This document shows, in pieces, positions 23,958-31,922 of a DNA stretch of 35,580 nt. The notes beneath the pieces were generated by a model, which saw only the letters and a list, made by a program, of their open reading frames with translations, was not told the DNA's origin and ran no database searches. Where the stretch lies: NCBI GenBank assembly GCA_002171735.1, contig NHDO01000005.1:1-35580 (forward strand), in the 5' to 3' direction. Origin of the DNA: Proteobacteria bacterium TMED61 (GTDB lineage: Bacteria; Pseudomonadota; Gammaproteobacteria; Arenicellales; UBA868). How positions within the stretch are numbered: the stretch's first letter is position 1; the number at the start of each line of letters is the position of its first letter. The translations under genes and the position numbers were made by a program.

Positions 23958-26954
23958 ATGTCTCAAAAATTTAGATTAGAAAAAGCTGGCTATATAAACA
24001 GAGATAAAGAGATTTCATTTAAGTTTAATGGAAAAAAATATTTTGGTTATGAAGGAGATACATTAGCATCAGCACTTTTGGCTAATGGAATTCATTTAAT
24101 TGGTAGAAGTTTTAAATATCATAGACCCAGAGGTTTTGTTGGAGCTGGGATAGACGAACCTAATGCTCAAGTTCAATTGTACAGTGGAGAAAAAACAGAA
24201 CCAAATGCAATAGCTACAACAATTGAGCTAGTAGAAGGATTAATTGCTACAAGCCAAAATTGCTGGCCATCTGTTTCTTTTGATTTTGGTGAAATTAACA
24301 ATCTTTTAAATAAATTTTTTCCAGCTGGTTTTTATTATAAAACATTTATGTGGCCTAAAAGCTTTTGGTATAAAATTTATGAACCTATTATTAGAAAAGC
24401 AGCAGGTTTGGGCATAGCACCATTAAAACCAGATCCTGACAGATATGAACATAAATTTGAACATTGTGATGTTTTGGTTGTTGGATCTGGTCCAGCTGGT
24501 CTAGCTAGCGCTTTAGCAGCCTCAAAAAATGGAGCTAGAGTTATATTAGCAGAAGATAAACCAAGATTTGGAGGAAGCCTATTAACCGACGAAGTTACAA
24601 TAGGAAATAAAAAAGGAAAAGATTGGGCAGATGAAACAATTGAACAATTAAAATCAATGCCAAATGTTATTGTAAAAAATAGATCACAAGTTTTTGGTTA
24701 CTATGATCACAATATGATGGTTATGTTTGAAAAAACAAAAGATCATATTTCAAATGCATCAAAATTTACACCAAGACAAAGACTTTGGTATATAAGAGCA
24801 AAAGAAGTGATAATTTCAACAGGATCGATAGAAAGACCTTTAGTTTTTGGCAACAATGACAGACCAGGCGTTATGTTAGCGTCAGCAGCCAAAGAGTTTA
24901 TGAAAGTTTATGGAGTGCTTATTGGAAAAAAACCAATTATTTTTACTAATAATGACACTGGATATGAGGCTGCTATAGAATTTAAAAATAATGGAATAGA
25001 TCCTCTAGTATTAGATGTTAGAAAAAATCCTGAAGGTTCAATAATAAAAGAAGCAAAAAATTTAAATATTAAAATCAGGTTTTCATATGGAGTCATTAAC
25101 GCTGAAGGACATTTAAGAGTAAATAAAGCAATAATTGGAAAATTAAATGATGATAAAACTGGTTATGAAAACATTGAACATATTAGTTGTGATAGCATAT
25201 GTGTTTCAGGAAATTGGACTCCAACTGTTCATCTTTCTTCTCAATCAGGGAATAAACTAAAATTTGATGATAAGATTAATGCTTTTGTTCCAAATCAATC
25301 ACGTCAAAATGAAAATACAATAGGTTCAGCTAAAGGCACATATTCTTTAAAAGAAAGTTTGGAAGATGGGTTTAAAGCTGGTTATGAATTATCAAAAAAA
25401 ATAACTGGGCAAGATACAAAAAGCTCAGTTCCTAAAATTAATGAAAAAAAATATGGAGAACAAGATAAATTTTGGTGCATGCCTGTTCCAAAAAATAAAA
25501 ATTATAAAAGATGTGTAGATTTCCAAAACGATGTATATGTTTCAGATATTGAACTAGCTATAAGGGAAGGTTTTAGATCAATTGAACACGTAAAAAGATA
25601 CACAACACTTGGTATGGCAACTGACCAAGGCAGAACAAGCAATTTAAATGGTTTGCAATTAGTTGCAAATATTGAAAAAAAAATAGTCCCAGAAGTTGGT
25701 CATACTACTTTTAGACCACCTTTCACACCTGTTACAATCGGGACAATCGTAGGACGTGAGGTAGGTAAACATTATAGGCCAATAAGAAAATCTCCAATTC
25801 ATGATTGGCATGAAAAAAATAATGCAGTCTTTGTTGATGCAGGATTATGGGTGAGACCAAGGTATTATAAAAAAAATAATGAAACATTAATACAAGCTGC
25901 AAAACGTGAAGCTACTAATGTCAGAAAGAATGTAGGAGTTTGTGATGTAACTTCACTTGGAAAAATAGATATTAAAGGCCCTGATGCAGCTGAATTTTTA
26001 AATAGAGTTTATACAAATGCCTGGATGAAGCTTCCAGTGGGGAAAACTAGATATGGTTTAATGTTAAGAGAAGATGGAATTGTGTTTGATGATGGAACAA
26101 CTACTCGAATAGCAGAAAATCATTTTCATATGACAACTACAACAGCACAAGCAGCAAATGTTTTAGCTCATTTAGAATATTATCTTCAAATAGTTTGGCC
26201 AGAATTGGATGTTAACGTTTTATCTACAACTGAGCAATGGGCAGGTGTAGCAATAGCAGGACCTAACTCCAGGAATTTATTGGTTAAGCTTTTTCCAAAC
26301 ATAGATGTATCAAATGAAGCTTTGCCATTTATGGGTTATAAGGAAGCAAAATTATTTGATATTCCAGCTAGAATTTTTAGAATTTCATTTTCTGGTGAGC
26401 TAGCTTATGAAGTAAATGTAGAATCTAATTATGGATTATTTTTATGGGAAAAAATAATTGATTTAGGTAGAGAAATGAATATTGAACCTTACGGAACAGA
26501 AGCTTTATCAACATTGCGAATTGAAATGGGACATGTAGCTGGTTCAGAAATTGACGGAAGAGTAATTGCTTCAGATTTATCTCTAGATGGATTAATAAGT
26601 AAGAAAAAAGATTTTATTGGAAAAAGATCATTAAATAGAAATGCATTTTTAAAAACAGATAGAGAAAAAATAGTCGGATTAGTTCCATTGGATAAAAAAA
26701 CTATGATACCCGAAGGATCTCATTTAGTACTAGATAAAAATGCTTCATTACCAAACCCAAAACTTGGGCATGTTTCTGCTTCTTGCTGGAGTGTTGAATT
26801 TAATAATCCTTTTTCTTTAGCTATACTTCAAGACGGTAAAAATAGAATTGGACAAAAACTTTTTGCAGTTTCACCCCTAAAGAATAAAAATATTCAAGTA
26901 GAAGTAGTTTCTTCCCATTATGTTGACCCCAAAGGTGAAAGAGTTAGATCATGA
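23958..26954 (+). CDS. soxA: Sarcosine oxidase / N-methylglutamate dehydrogenase, alpha-type subunit
   Basis: 998 residues, full length. N-terminal ferredoxin-like fold without the Cys ligands (SFKFNGKKYFGYEGDTLASALLANG, FKYHRPRGFVGAG), a nucleotide-binding Rossmann domain with VVGSGPAGLASALAASKNGARVILAEDKPRFGG (about 173-206), and a C-terminal GcvT-like folate domain (about 610-990) with RYGLMLREDGIVFDDGTTTRI, SFSGELAYEVNV and GTEALSTLRIEMGH. The folate domain takes formaldehyde equivalents to give 5,10-methylene-tetrahydrofolate. The last 4 bases overlap soxG (ATGA). Confidence 0.9.
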   Translation: MSQKFRLEKAGYINRDKEISFKFNGKKYFGYEGDTLASALLANGIHLIGRSFKYHRPRGFVGAGIDEPNAQVQLYSGEKTEPNAIATTIELVEGLIATSQNCWPSVSFDFGEINNLLNKFFPAGFYYKTFMWPKSFWYKIYEPIIRKAAGLGIAPLKPDPDRYEHKFEHCDVLVVGSGPAGLASALAASKNGARVILAEDKPRFGGSLLTDEVTIGNKKGKDWADETIEQLKSMPNVIVKNRSQVFGYYDHNMMVMFEKTKDHISNASKFTPRQRLWYIRAKEVIISTGSIERPLVFGNNDRPGVMLASAAKEFMKVYGVLIGKKPIIFTNNDTGYEAAIEFKNNGIDPLVLDVRKNPEGSIIKEAKNLNIKIRFSYGVINAEGHLRVNKAIIGKLNDDKTGYENIEHISCDSICVSGNWTPTVHLSSQSGNKLKFDDKINAFVPNQSRQNENTIGSAKGTYSLKESLEDGFKAGYELSKKITGQDTKSSVPKINEKKYGEQDKFWCMPVPKNKNYKRCVDFQNDVYVSDIELAIREGFRSIEHVKRYTTLGMATDQGRTSNLNGLQLVANIEKKIVPEVGHTTFRPPFTPVTIGTIVGREVGKHYRPIRKSPIHDWHEKNNAVFVDAGLWVRPRYYKKNNETLIQAAKREATNVRKNVGVCDVTSLGKIDIKGPDAAEFLNRVYTNAWMKLPVGKTRYGLMLREDGIVFDDGTTTRIAENHFHMTTTTAQAANVLAHLEYYLQIVWPELDVNVLSTTEQWAGVAIAGPNSRNLLVKLFPNIDVSNEALPFMGYKEAKLFDIPARIFRISFSGELAYEVNVESNYGLFLWEKIIDLGREMNIEPYGTEALSTLRIEMGHVAGSEIDGRVIASDLSLDGLISKKKDFIGKRSLNRNAFLKTDREKIVGLVPLDKKTMIPEGSHLVLDKNASLPNPKLGHVSASCWSVEFNNPFSLAILQDGKNRIGQKLFAVSPLKNKNIQVEVVSSHYVDPKGERVRS

Positions 26955-27538
26955 CAAGTATTTCACCATTAAAATTTATTCATAAAAAAGGCGTATTTGG
27001 CAATCATTACAAAACTAATGAAAAAGATTTGATTAAAATTTCAGAAATAAAAGATTTAAATATATTTCAAATTTATCATTATAAAAAATCAACAATTTCA
27101 AATCAAAATCTTAAAATTGATAATTTAAGATTTCCAATTGAAAACTCAAAAGTAAACTCTAGTTCACAAACAAGAGTCATTTGGAGTGCACCAAGAACAT
27201 GGCTAATTATTACAAAAGACAACAATATAGCTAAAACAGTTTATACTGAGTTCGACCCTAAACATTTTGGCATTACAGATATATCAAATTCCAGAGCTGT
27301 AATTCAAATAGAAGGATTTAACTCTATTGAGATTTTAAAAAAAGGGTCACCAATTAACTTTAATGAATTTAAAAAAGATGATGCAGTAAGTACAGTTTTT
27401 CATGGAATAAATATTTTAATAGATTTTGTAGATAAGAATCCTGATAGATTAAATTTATTTTGTTTAAGAAGTTTTGGAGAAACGTTTTACCATCATATTA
27501 CAGATGCAAGCTTAGAATATGGTTATAATGGTAATTAA
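26951..27538 (+). CDS. soxG: Sarcosine oxidase / N-methylglutamate dehydrogenase, gamma-type subunit
   Basis: 195 residues. The core TRVIWSAPRTWLIITKD, FGITDISNSRAVIQIEGFNSIEILKKGSPINFNEF and the end RSFGETFYHHITDASLEYG match SoxG, a small GcvT-like subunit. The N-terminal 30 residues are less conserved. Expected to complete the four-subunit membrane-free complex. It is the last gene of the operon; 64 bases later a tRNA begins. No clear terminator is seen between them. Confidence 0.85.
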   Translation: MTSISPLKFIHKKGVFGNHYKTNEKDLIKISEIKDLNIFQIYHYKKSTISNQNLKIDNLRFPIENSKVNSSSQTRVIWSAPRTWLIITKDNNIAKTVYTEFDPKHFGITDISNSRAVIQIEGFNSIEILKKGSPINFNEFKKDDAVSTVFHGINILIDFVDKNPDRLNLFCLRSFGETFYHHITDASLEYGYNGN

Positions 27539-27554
27539 TTAGGTTATGTATAAA

Positions 27555-27583
27555 TTGATTGAACTAAAAATAGAAAGTATTAT
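27555..27583 (+). promoter_or_regulatory. Candidate promoter for the tRNA and transaldolase-family gene
   Basis: TTGATT (27555-27560), 17 bases, TATTAT (27578-27583, five of six matches). Transcription would begin near 27590, about 13 bases before the mature tRNA. Good spacing and position; not tested. Confidence 0.55.
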
Positions 27584-27602
27584 AAATCAAAAGAAATTTA
27601 AC

Positions 27603-27679
27603 GGCGGGATAGCTCAGGTGGTTAGAGCGCAGCACTCATAACGCTGAGGTCGGCAGTTCGAGTCTGCCTCCCGCTACCA
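27603..27679 (+). tRNA. tRNA-Met (CAT anticodon), elongator type; tRNA-Ile2 is the alternative
   Basis: A full cloverleaf of 77 bases with encoded CCA. Acceptor GGCGGGA pairs with TCCCGCT (first pair G-U), D-arm AGCTCAGGTGGTTAGAGC, anticodon loop CTCATAA and T-arm GGCAGTTCGAGTCTGCC. It lacks the three G-C pairs of the initiator anticodon stem, so it is elongator Met or the lysidine-modified Ile2. The innermost anticodon-stem pair (A31, C39) is a mismatch, which is unusual. It ends 5 bases before the next ATG. Confidence 0.93.
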
Positions 27680-27684
27680 AATAT

Positions 27685-28386
27685 ATGAAAAAAAAAATTA
27701 AAATTTTTTGTGATACAGCAAATATTTTGTTAATAAAAAAATATAACAAACATTCTTTAGTTAAGGGATTTACAACAAACCCATCATTAATGAAACTGTC
27801 AGGAGCAAAAAATTACGAAAATTATTCAAAAAAAATATTGAAAATTTGTAAAGATAAACCAATTTCTTTTGAAGTTTTTTCTGATGACCCTTTTAATATG
27901 GAACAACAAGCGCTCAAAATAAATTCATGGGGCAAAAATGTTTATGTAAAAATACCTGTTGTTAATACTAAAGGTAAATTTATGGGACCATTAATAAAGA
28001 AGCTAAGTAAAAAAGGAATAAAATTAAATATCACCGCTGTATATACCATAAAGCAAGTCCAATATATTTTGAATAATATTGATAAATCTAAAGTAATAAT
28101 ATCAATTTTTGCTGGAAGGATGGCAGACGCAGGGAAAGATCCTGTTCCAATAATTAAAACAGCAACTAAAATGTCTATTAAGAAAAAAAATGTTGAAATT
28201 TTATGGGCCAGCACTAGAGAGGCTTATAATCATCTTCAAGCAAAACAATTAAATTGCCATATCATTACCACACCACCTGCTATAATAGATAAAATATCAA
28301 ATTTTGGAAAATCTTATGAACAACTTACGCTCGACACTGTTCAAGCTTTTTATAAAGATGCTAAAAATGCAAAATTTAAATTATAG
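27685..28386 (+). CDS. Transaldolase / fructose-6-phosphate aldolase family protein
   Basis: 233 residues, matching the short transaldolase (TalC/FSA) subfamily. Conserved blocks: KIFCDTAN at the start, GFTTNPSLMKLSG (about 28-40), and VYVKIPVV with Lys89 as the Schiff-base residue, then NITAVYTIKQ, SIFAGRMADAGKDP and ILWASTREA. Transfers or cleaves dihydroxyacetone units between sugar phosphates in the pentose phosphate pathway. The ATG is 5 bases after the tRNA CCA end, leaving no room for a ribosome-binding site outside the tRNA; after tRNA processing the message would be leaderless. Converges on fbpC with a 5-base gap. Confidence 0.87.
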   Translation: MKKKIKIFCDTANILLIKKYNKHSLVKGFTTNPSLMKLSGAKNYENYSKKILKICKDKPISFEVFSDDPFNMEQQALKINSWGKNVYVKIPVVNTKGKFMGPLIKKLSKKGIKLNITAVYTIKQVQYILNNIDKSKVIISIFAGRMADAGKDPVPIIKTATKMSIKKKNVEILWASTREAYNHLQAKQLNCHIITTPPAIIDKISNFGKSYEQLTLDTVQAFYKDAKNAKFKL

Positions 28387-28391
28387 TTTTT

Positions 28392-29450
28392 TTAAAAACA
28401 AACTATGTGATCAACATATATTGGTCTTTTAATTCCAAATTTTTCATCTACTTGATGCTGATGTATATGATGTGAGTGAACAAAAACTGGAATAAATAAA
28501 TTACTTAAAGTTTTTAAAGTATAAATAAAATTTGTACCTCTAAATTTTCTATCAACCACTTCTAATTTTAGATTACTTTTATCATCATGCTCAAGATCTT
28601 CTGGTTGTAATAAAAGCTGTACGTTAGATCCTTTTGGATAATGTTTAATAAAATTTCCTTTAATTGTACCCAGATCAGCATTTTCTAAACTATTTTCACC
28701 TGTAACTTTAGCTGGGATTAAAATTCCTCTATTTAAAAAATTTACAACTTCTATTGAATTTGGAAAATGATATACGTTATATGGATCATCGTATTGCTTA
28801 AGATTACCATTTAAAATTATACCACATTTTGTTCCTAAATAAAAAGCTTCGTATGAATCATGTGTAACAATAATTGTAGTTATTTTTAGTTCAGTTAAAA
28901 TCTTTTTTAATTTAATTTGTATTTCTTCTTTAAAACTTTGATCAATATTTGATAATGGTTCGTCTAATAATAGCAAATCAGGTTTTGAAAGCAGTGACCT
29001 TGCTAAAGAAGCTCTTTGAGCTTCTCCAGCACTAATTTGGTGAGGAAATTTATTTTTTATATGCTTTAAATTTAAAAATTCTATTACATCTTCTATATTC
29101 AAATTTTTATTTTTTTTTTTATTTCTTGCAGCACCAAATTCAATATTTTGAATAACAGTATAGTGAGGAAATAAACAATTATCTTGAAATGAAAGTGAAA
29201 TATTTCTATTTTCAGGTTCAGTGTGAATATTTTTTGAAGATATAATCTTATTTTGTAATAAAATCTCACCTGATTTAATTTTTTCTAAACCAGCAATAGT
29301 TCTTAATATTGTTGTTTTTCCTATTCCTGACGGCCCAAGAAGACAAATAATATCACCTTCTTTTTCAATAGTTAAAGAAACATTATTAACTTTATTCTTA
29401 TTACTTGCTGCAAAAGTAACATTTTTTAATTCAAAAAAATTTTTTTTCAT
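28392..29450 (-). CDS. fbpC: Fe(III) ABC transporter, ATP-binding protein (FbpC/SfuC type)
   Basis: 352 residues. Walker A GPSGIGKTT (39-47), Q-loop LSFQDNCLFPHYTVIQNIEFG, Walker B LLLLDEPLSNID and switch His in IIVTHDSYEAF are present. The ABC signature reads ISAGEAQRASLARSL rather than LSGGQ, a visible departure. A C-terminal regulatory (TOBE-like) part of about 120 residues includes LLLQPEDL and RKFRGTNFIYTL, as in FbpC/PotA proteins. It starts 5 bases after fbpB. Ferric iron is inferred from the fbpB and fbpA neighbours; a polyamine or thiamine importer is less likely. Confidence 0.83.
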   Translation of the reverse strand: MKKNFFELKNVTFAASNKNKVNNVSLTIEKEGDIICLLGPSGIGKTTILRTIAGLEKIKSGEILLQNKIISSKNIHTEPENRNISLSFQDNCLFPHYTVIQNIEFGAARNKKKNKNLNIEDVIEFLNLKHIKNKFPHQISAGEAQRASLARSLLSKPDLLLLDEPLSNIDQSFKEEIQIKLKKILTELKITTIIVTHDSYEAFYLGTKCGIILNGNLKQYDDPYNVYHFPNSIEVVNFLNRGILIPAKVTGENSLENADLGTIKGNFIKHYPKGSNVQLLLQPEDLEHDDKSNLKLEVVDRKFRGTNFIYTLKTLSNLFIPVFVHSHHIHQHQVDEKFGIKRPIYVDHIVCF

Positions 29451-29455
29451 TTTAA

Positions 29456-31075
29456 TTAGTCTTTAAGAATATACCTTGATGAGATTAAAATAAAGAAACT
29501 TGCAATAATTACAAGAAATAATGAAGGTGCAGCCGCTGCTTCAAGTAAGTCTTGGGATGCAAAAATATATGCAGTTGTTGCAAACGTTTCAAAGTTAAAA
29601 GGTCTCATAATAAGAGTTATAGGAAGTTCTTTTATTATCTCGATAGCAATTAGAACACTTATTAGCAAAACTGAGTTTTTTAAGTAAGGAATATGAATAC
29701 TGGTAAACGTTTTAAATTTGGAATAACCCAACAAATAAGAACTTTCATCAATTGAATAATTTATCTTTAGATAACCAGATTTAATTCCATTGCTTGCTAA
29801 TGAGTAGAACCTAACAAAATAAACCAAAACTAATCCAAAAATAGATCCTATAAAAATATTTTTGATAGTTTTTAGCTCAAAAAAACTAATAATATTATTA
29901 TCAAACCAAGAAATAAAACTCATATATGCAACAGCCAAAATAATACCTGGAATAGCATAGCCAGATATTGAAAAAGTAGTTAAAGCTTCAAGAAATTTAC
30001 TTTTAGACACTCTGTTACCATAGCTAGAGATAAAAGCTAGAGATATTAAAACACAGCTTGATAAAAACACTAGCAGCATAGTGTTCAAAAATAGATTGAT
30101 AATATTTAGATCGATTAAATGTTTTGGAAAAATAATAGTCCAGTAAAGCATTTGAAGAACTGGAAATAAAAAACTAACAAAAAATACAAACATACAAAAA
30201 GAAAAAACTATTTTTGCTTTATAACCAGTTAAATGATTTATAGATTTTGATTTAAAACCACTTTTAGTAGAAGAGTGATATTGGGCTTTTTTTCTTGAAA
30301 AATTTTCTAAAGCAAATAAACCTAAAATAAAAACTAATAAAAAAAATGATAACCTATTTGCCAAAGCCAGATCATCAAAAGAAATCCATGCATTATAAAT
30401 TCCAGTTGTTAGAGTAGAAATTCCAAAAAAAGAAACTGAACCAAAATCTGAAAGAGTTTCCATTGCCACCAAAGAAAGGCCAGCAATTATTGCTGGTCTC
30501 GCTGAAGGAAGAATAATTTTTAAAAAAGATTTTTTTTTATTAAAACCTAAATTTTTTCCAAGCTCAATAAGATTTTGAGATTGATAAAGAAATGAAGCTC
30601 TGGTTAAAACGTAAACATAACCAAATAATGAAAATGAAATTGAAATTATTGCTCCTAACATTCCATCAAACTTAGGTATTATCGAATTATAATTTCCTTC
30701 ACCAAAAATATTTTTTAGTATTGAGAAAGCGGTTCCATAATTTTCAAAAAAAGCTGTTAAAGAATATGCATATATATAAGCTGGCACAGCAAAAGATAAT
30801 ATTAAAGCCCATTTGAAAAAATTTACACCAGGGAATTTATAAAATGACACAGCATAAGCACAACCTACACCTAAAATAAAAGTTAAAACCAAAACTCCAA
30901 CTAAAAGAATTAAAGAATTAAAAATATATTCATAAAGAAAAGTATTTTTAATAATCGATGAGTAATTTCCTGTTGTTTCAAAAAAACTAGAAAATACAGT
31001 GATGATGGGTATAACAATCGTCAAAGAAATTAAAAATGAACTTAAGTACCAAATATTTATTTTTTTAAAAGACAT
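29456..31075 (-). CDS. fbpB: Fe(III) ABC transporter, permease (FbpB/SfuB type)
   Basis: 539 residues with about twelve hydrophobic segments arranged as two permease cores, as in FbpB. EAA-type coupling loops are seen at ELGKNLGFNKKKSFLKIILPSARPAI in the first half and DESSYLLGYSKFKTFTSIHIPYL in the second. Forms the inner-membrane channel used with FbpC and FbpA. It lies 5 bases from fbpC and about 44 bases after the peroxiredoxin stop, so fbpBC are separated from fbpA by two other genes and a terminator, and may have a separate promoter. Confidence 0.87.
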   Translation of the reverse strand: MSFKKINIWYLSSFLISLTIVIPIITVFSSFFETTGNYSSIIKNTFLYEYIFNSLILLVGVLVLTFILGVGCAYAVSFYKFPGVNFFKWALILSFAVPAYIYAYSLTAFFENYGTAFSILKNIFGEGNYNSIIPKFDGMLGAIISISFSLFGYVYVLTRASFLYQSQNLIELGKNLGFNKKKSFLKIILPSARPAIIAGLSLVAMETLSDFGSVSFFGISTLTTGIYNAWISFDDLALANRLSFFLLVFILGLFALENFSRKKAQYHSSTKSGFKSKSINHLTGYKAKIVFSFCMFVFFVSFLFPVLQMLYWTIIFPKHLIDLNIINLFLNTMLLVFLSSCVLISLAFISSYGNRVSKSKFLEALTTFSISGYAIPGIILAVAYMSFISWFDNNIISFFELKTIKNIFIGSIFGLVLVYFVRFYSLASNGIKSGYLKINYSIDESSYLLGYSKFKTFTSIHIPYLKNSVLLISVLIAIEIIKELPITLIMRPFNFETFATTAYIFASQDLLEAAAAPSLFLVIIASFFILISSRYILKD

Positions 31076-31119
31076 ATCTATATTTTTTTAAGATTTTAAA
31101 GGACTTCATGCCAAAAAGA

Positions 31120-31626
31120 TTATTTTTTTTCTAAATAATTCATGCAATTTTCAGGCGTAGTCTCTATATATGGATCCGGATCACTTCCTTCGTTATTCAT
31201 TCCAGGCTCTTGCCACCATTTTTCAATAATACTATCATTAATAACAGCACAATATCTCCAACTTCTTAATCCAAAACCAACATGGTTTTTATTAACAAGC
31301 ATACCCATAGATCGAGTAAAATCTCCATTACCATCTGGTAAAATCTTAATTTTCTTAATTTTTTGATGATCCGCCCAAGCATTCATCACAAAACCATCGT
31401 TAACACTAATACAATAAATTTCATCTATACCCATTTTTTTTAGCTTATCATAATTTTCTTCAAAACCAGGCAACTGTTTTTCAGAGCATACAGGAGTAAA
31501 AGCACCAGGCAATGAAAATATTATAATTCTTTTTTTTTTAAAAAGTTCATCTGTATTAACTTCAATCCATTTACCAATTTTTCTTACTTTTAATACTATG
31601 TTAGAGCATTTCTTTCCTTCTATCAT
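31120..31626 (-). CDS. Peroxiredoxin, Prx5-type (AhpC/TSA superfamily)
   Basis: 168 residues from the ATG at 31626. The peroxidatic Cys47 is in PGAFTPVCSEKQLPGF, the Prx5 signature, followed by DEIYCISVNDGFVMNAWADHQ and LLVNKNHVGFGLRSWRYCAVI-like blocks and a long C-terminus. It reduces peroxides using thiols. A longer frame starts at ATG 31674, but that codon touches the T-run of the upstream terminator and adds a Lys/Asn-rich tail not seen in the family, so the internal start is preferred. Placement within the iron-uptake genes fits protection from iron-driven peroxide damage. Confidence 0.85.
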   Translation of the reverse strand: MIEGKKCSNIVLKVRKIGKWIEVNTDELFKKKRIIIFSLPGAFTPVCSEKQLPGFEENYDKLKKMGIDEIYCISVNDGFVMNAWADHQKIKKIKILPDGNGDFTRSMGMLVNKNHVGFGLRSWRYCAVINDSIIEKWWQEPGMNNEGSDPDPYIETTPENCMNYLEKK

Positions 31627-31675
31627 TTTGTTTCTATTATTTATTAAATGTTTTGTAAATTTTATAATTTTCATA

Positions 31676-31716
31676 AAAAACTGATGTCTACAAAGAAAAT
31701 TTTCTTTGTAGACATC
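31676..31716 (-). terminator. Perfect 34-base palindrome, probable terminator of the fbpA unit
   Basis: Positions 31683-31716 form an uninterrupted perfect palindrome (arms of 17, one arm beginning GATGTCTACAAAG). Read on the minus strand it is followed by AG and then TTTTTT (31681-31675 region), the form of a rho-independent terminator. It starts 17 bases after the stop of the small Cys-rich ORF. The T-run ends directly at an ATG (31674) that could be read as the peroxiredoxin start. As a perfect palindrome it could also serve as a symmetric protein-binding site. Confidence 0.75.
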
Positions 31717-31733
31717 GAACTTAAATAACTATT

Positions 31734-31922
31734 TTACAAATCAAAAACTTTTAGAATGTGTGGGATATCTGTGTTTTTGATCTTAGATAGTTTTTGTCCA
31801 TTTATTTTTTTATTGATTTTTTCACACTCTGACTTACAGGGAAGGCAAGGTTCAGAAGAATTATTATAATCAATGTTAAATAAATCTTTTTTATTGCTTT
31901 GTTTTACCACAACTATTTCCAT
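31734..31922 (-). CDS. Small Cys-rich protein downstream of fbpA (hypothetical)
   Basis: 62 residues, not recognised. The middle contains CLPCKSEC, a C-x2-C-x3-C cluster suited to metal binding or redox work; the rest is rich in Lys and Asn. There is no signal peptide. Its ATG overlaps the 3' end of fbpA by 10 bases in another frame, and its stop is followed 17 bases later by the palindromic terminator, so it exactly fills the remaining part of the fbpA transcript. This placement supports a real gene, coupled to fbpA translation, but no homolog comes to mind. Confidence 0.5.
   Translation of the reverse strand: MEIVVVKQSNKKDLFNIDYNNSSEPCLPCKSECEKINKKINGQKLSKIKNTDIPHILKVFDL

Noticed and set aside
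31627-31674. Extended N-terminus of the peroxiredoxin from ATG 31674
   Set aside because: The 16 extra residues are Lys/Asn-rich and absent from Prx5-type proteins, and the ATG touches the terminator T-run; ATG 31626 places the catalytic Cys at the usual position 47.
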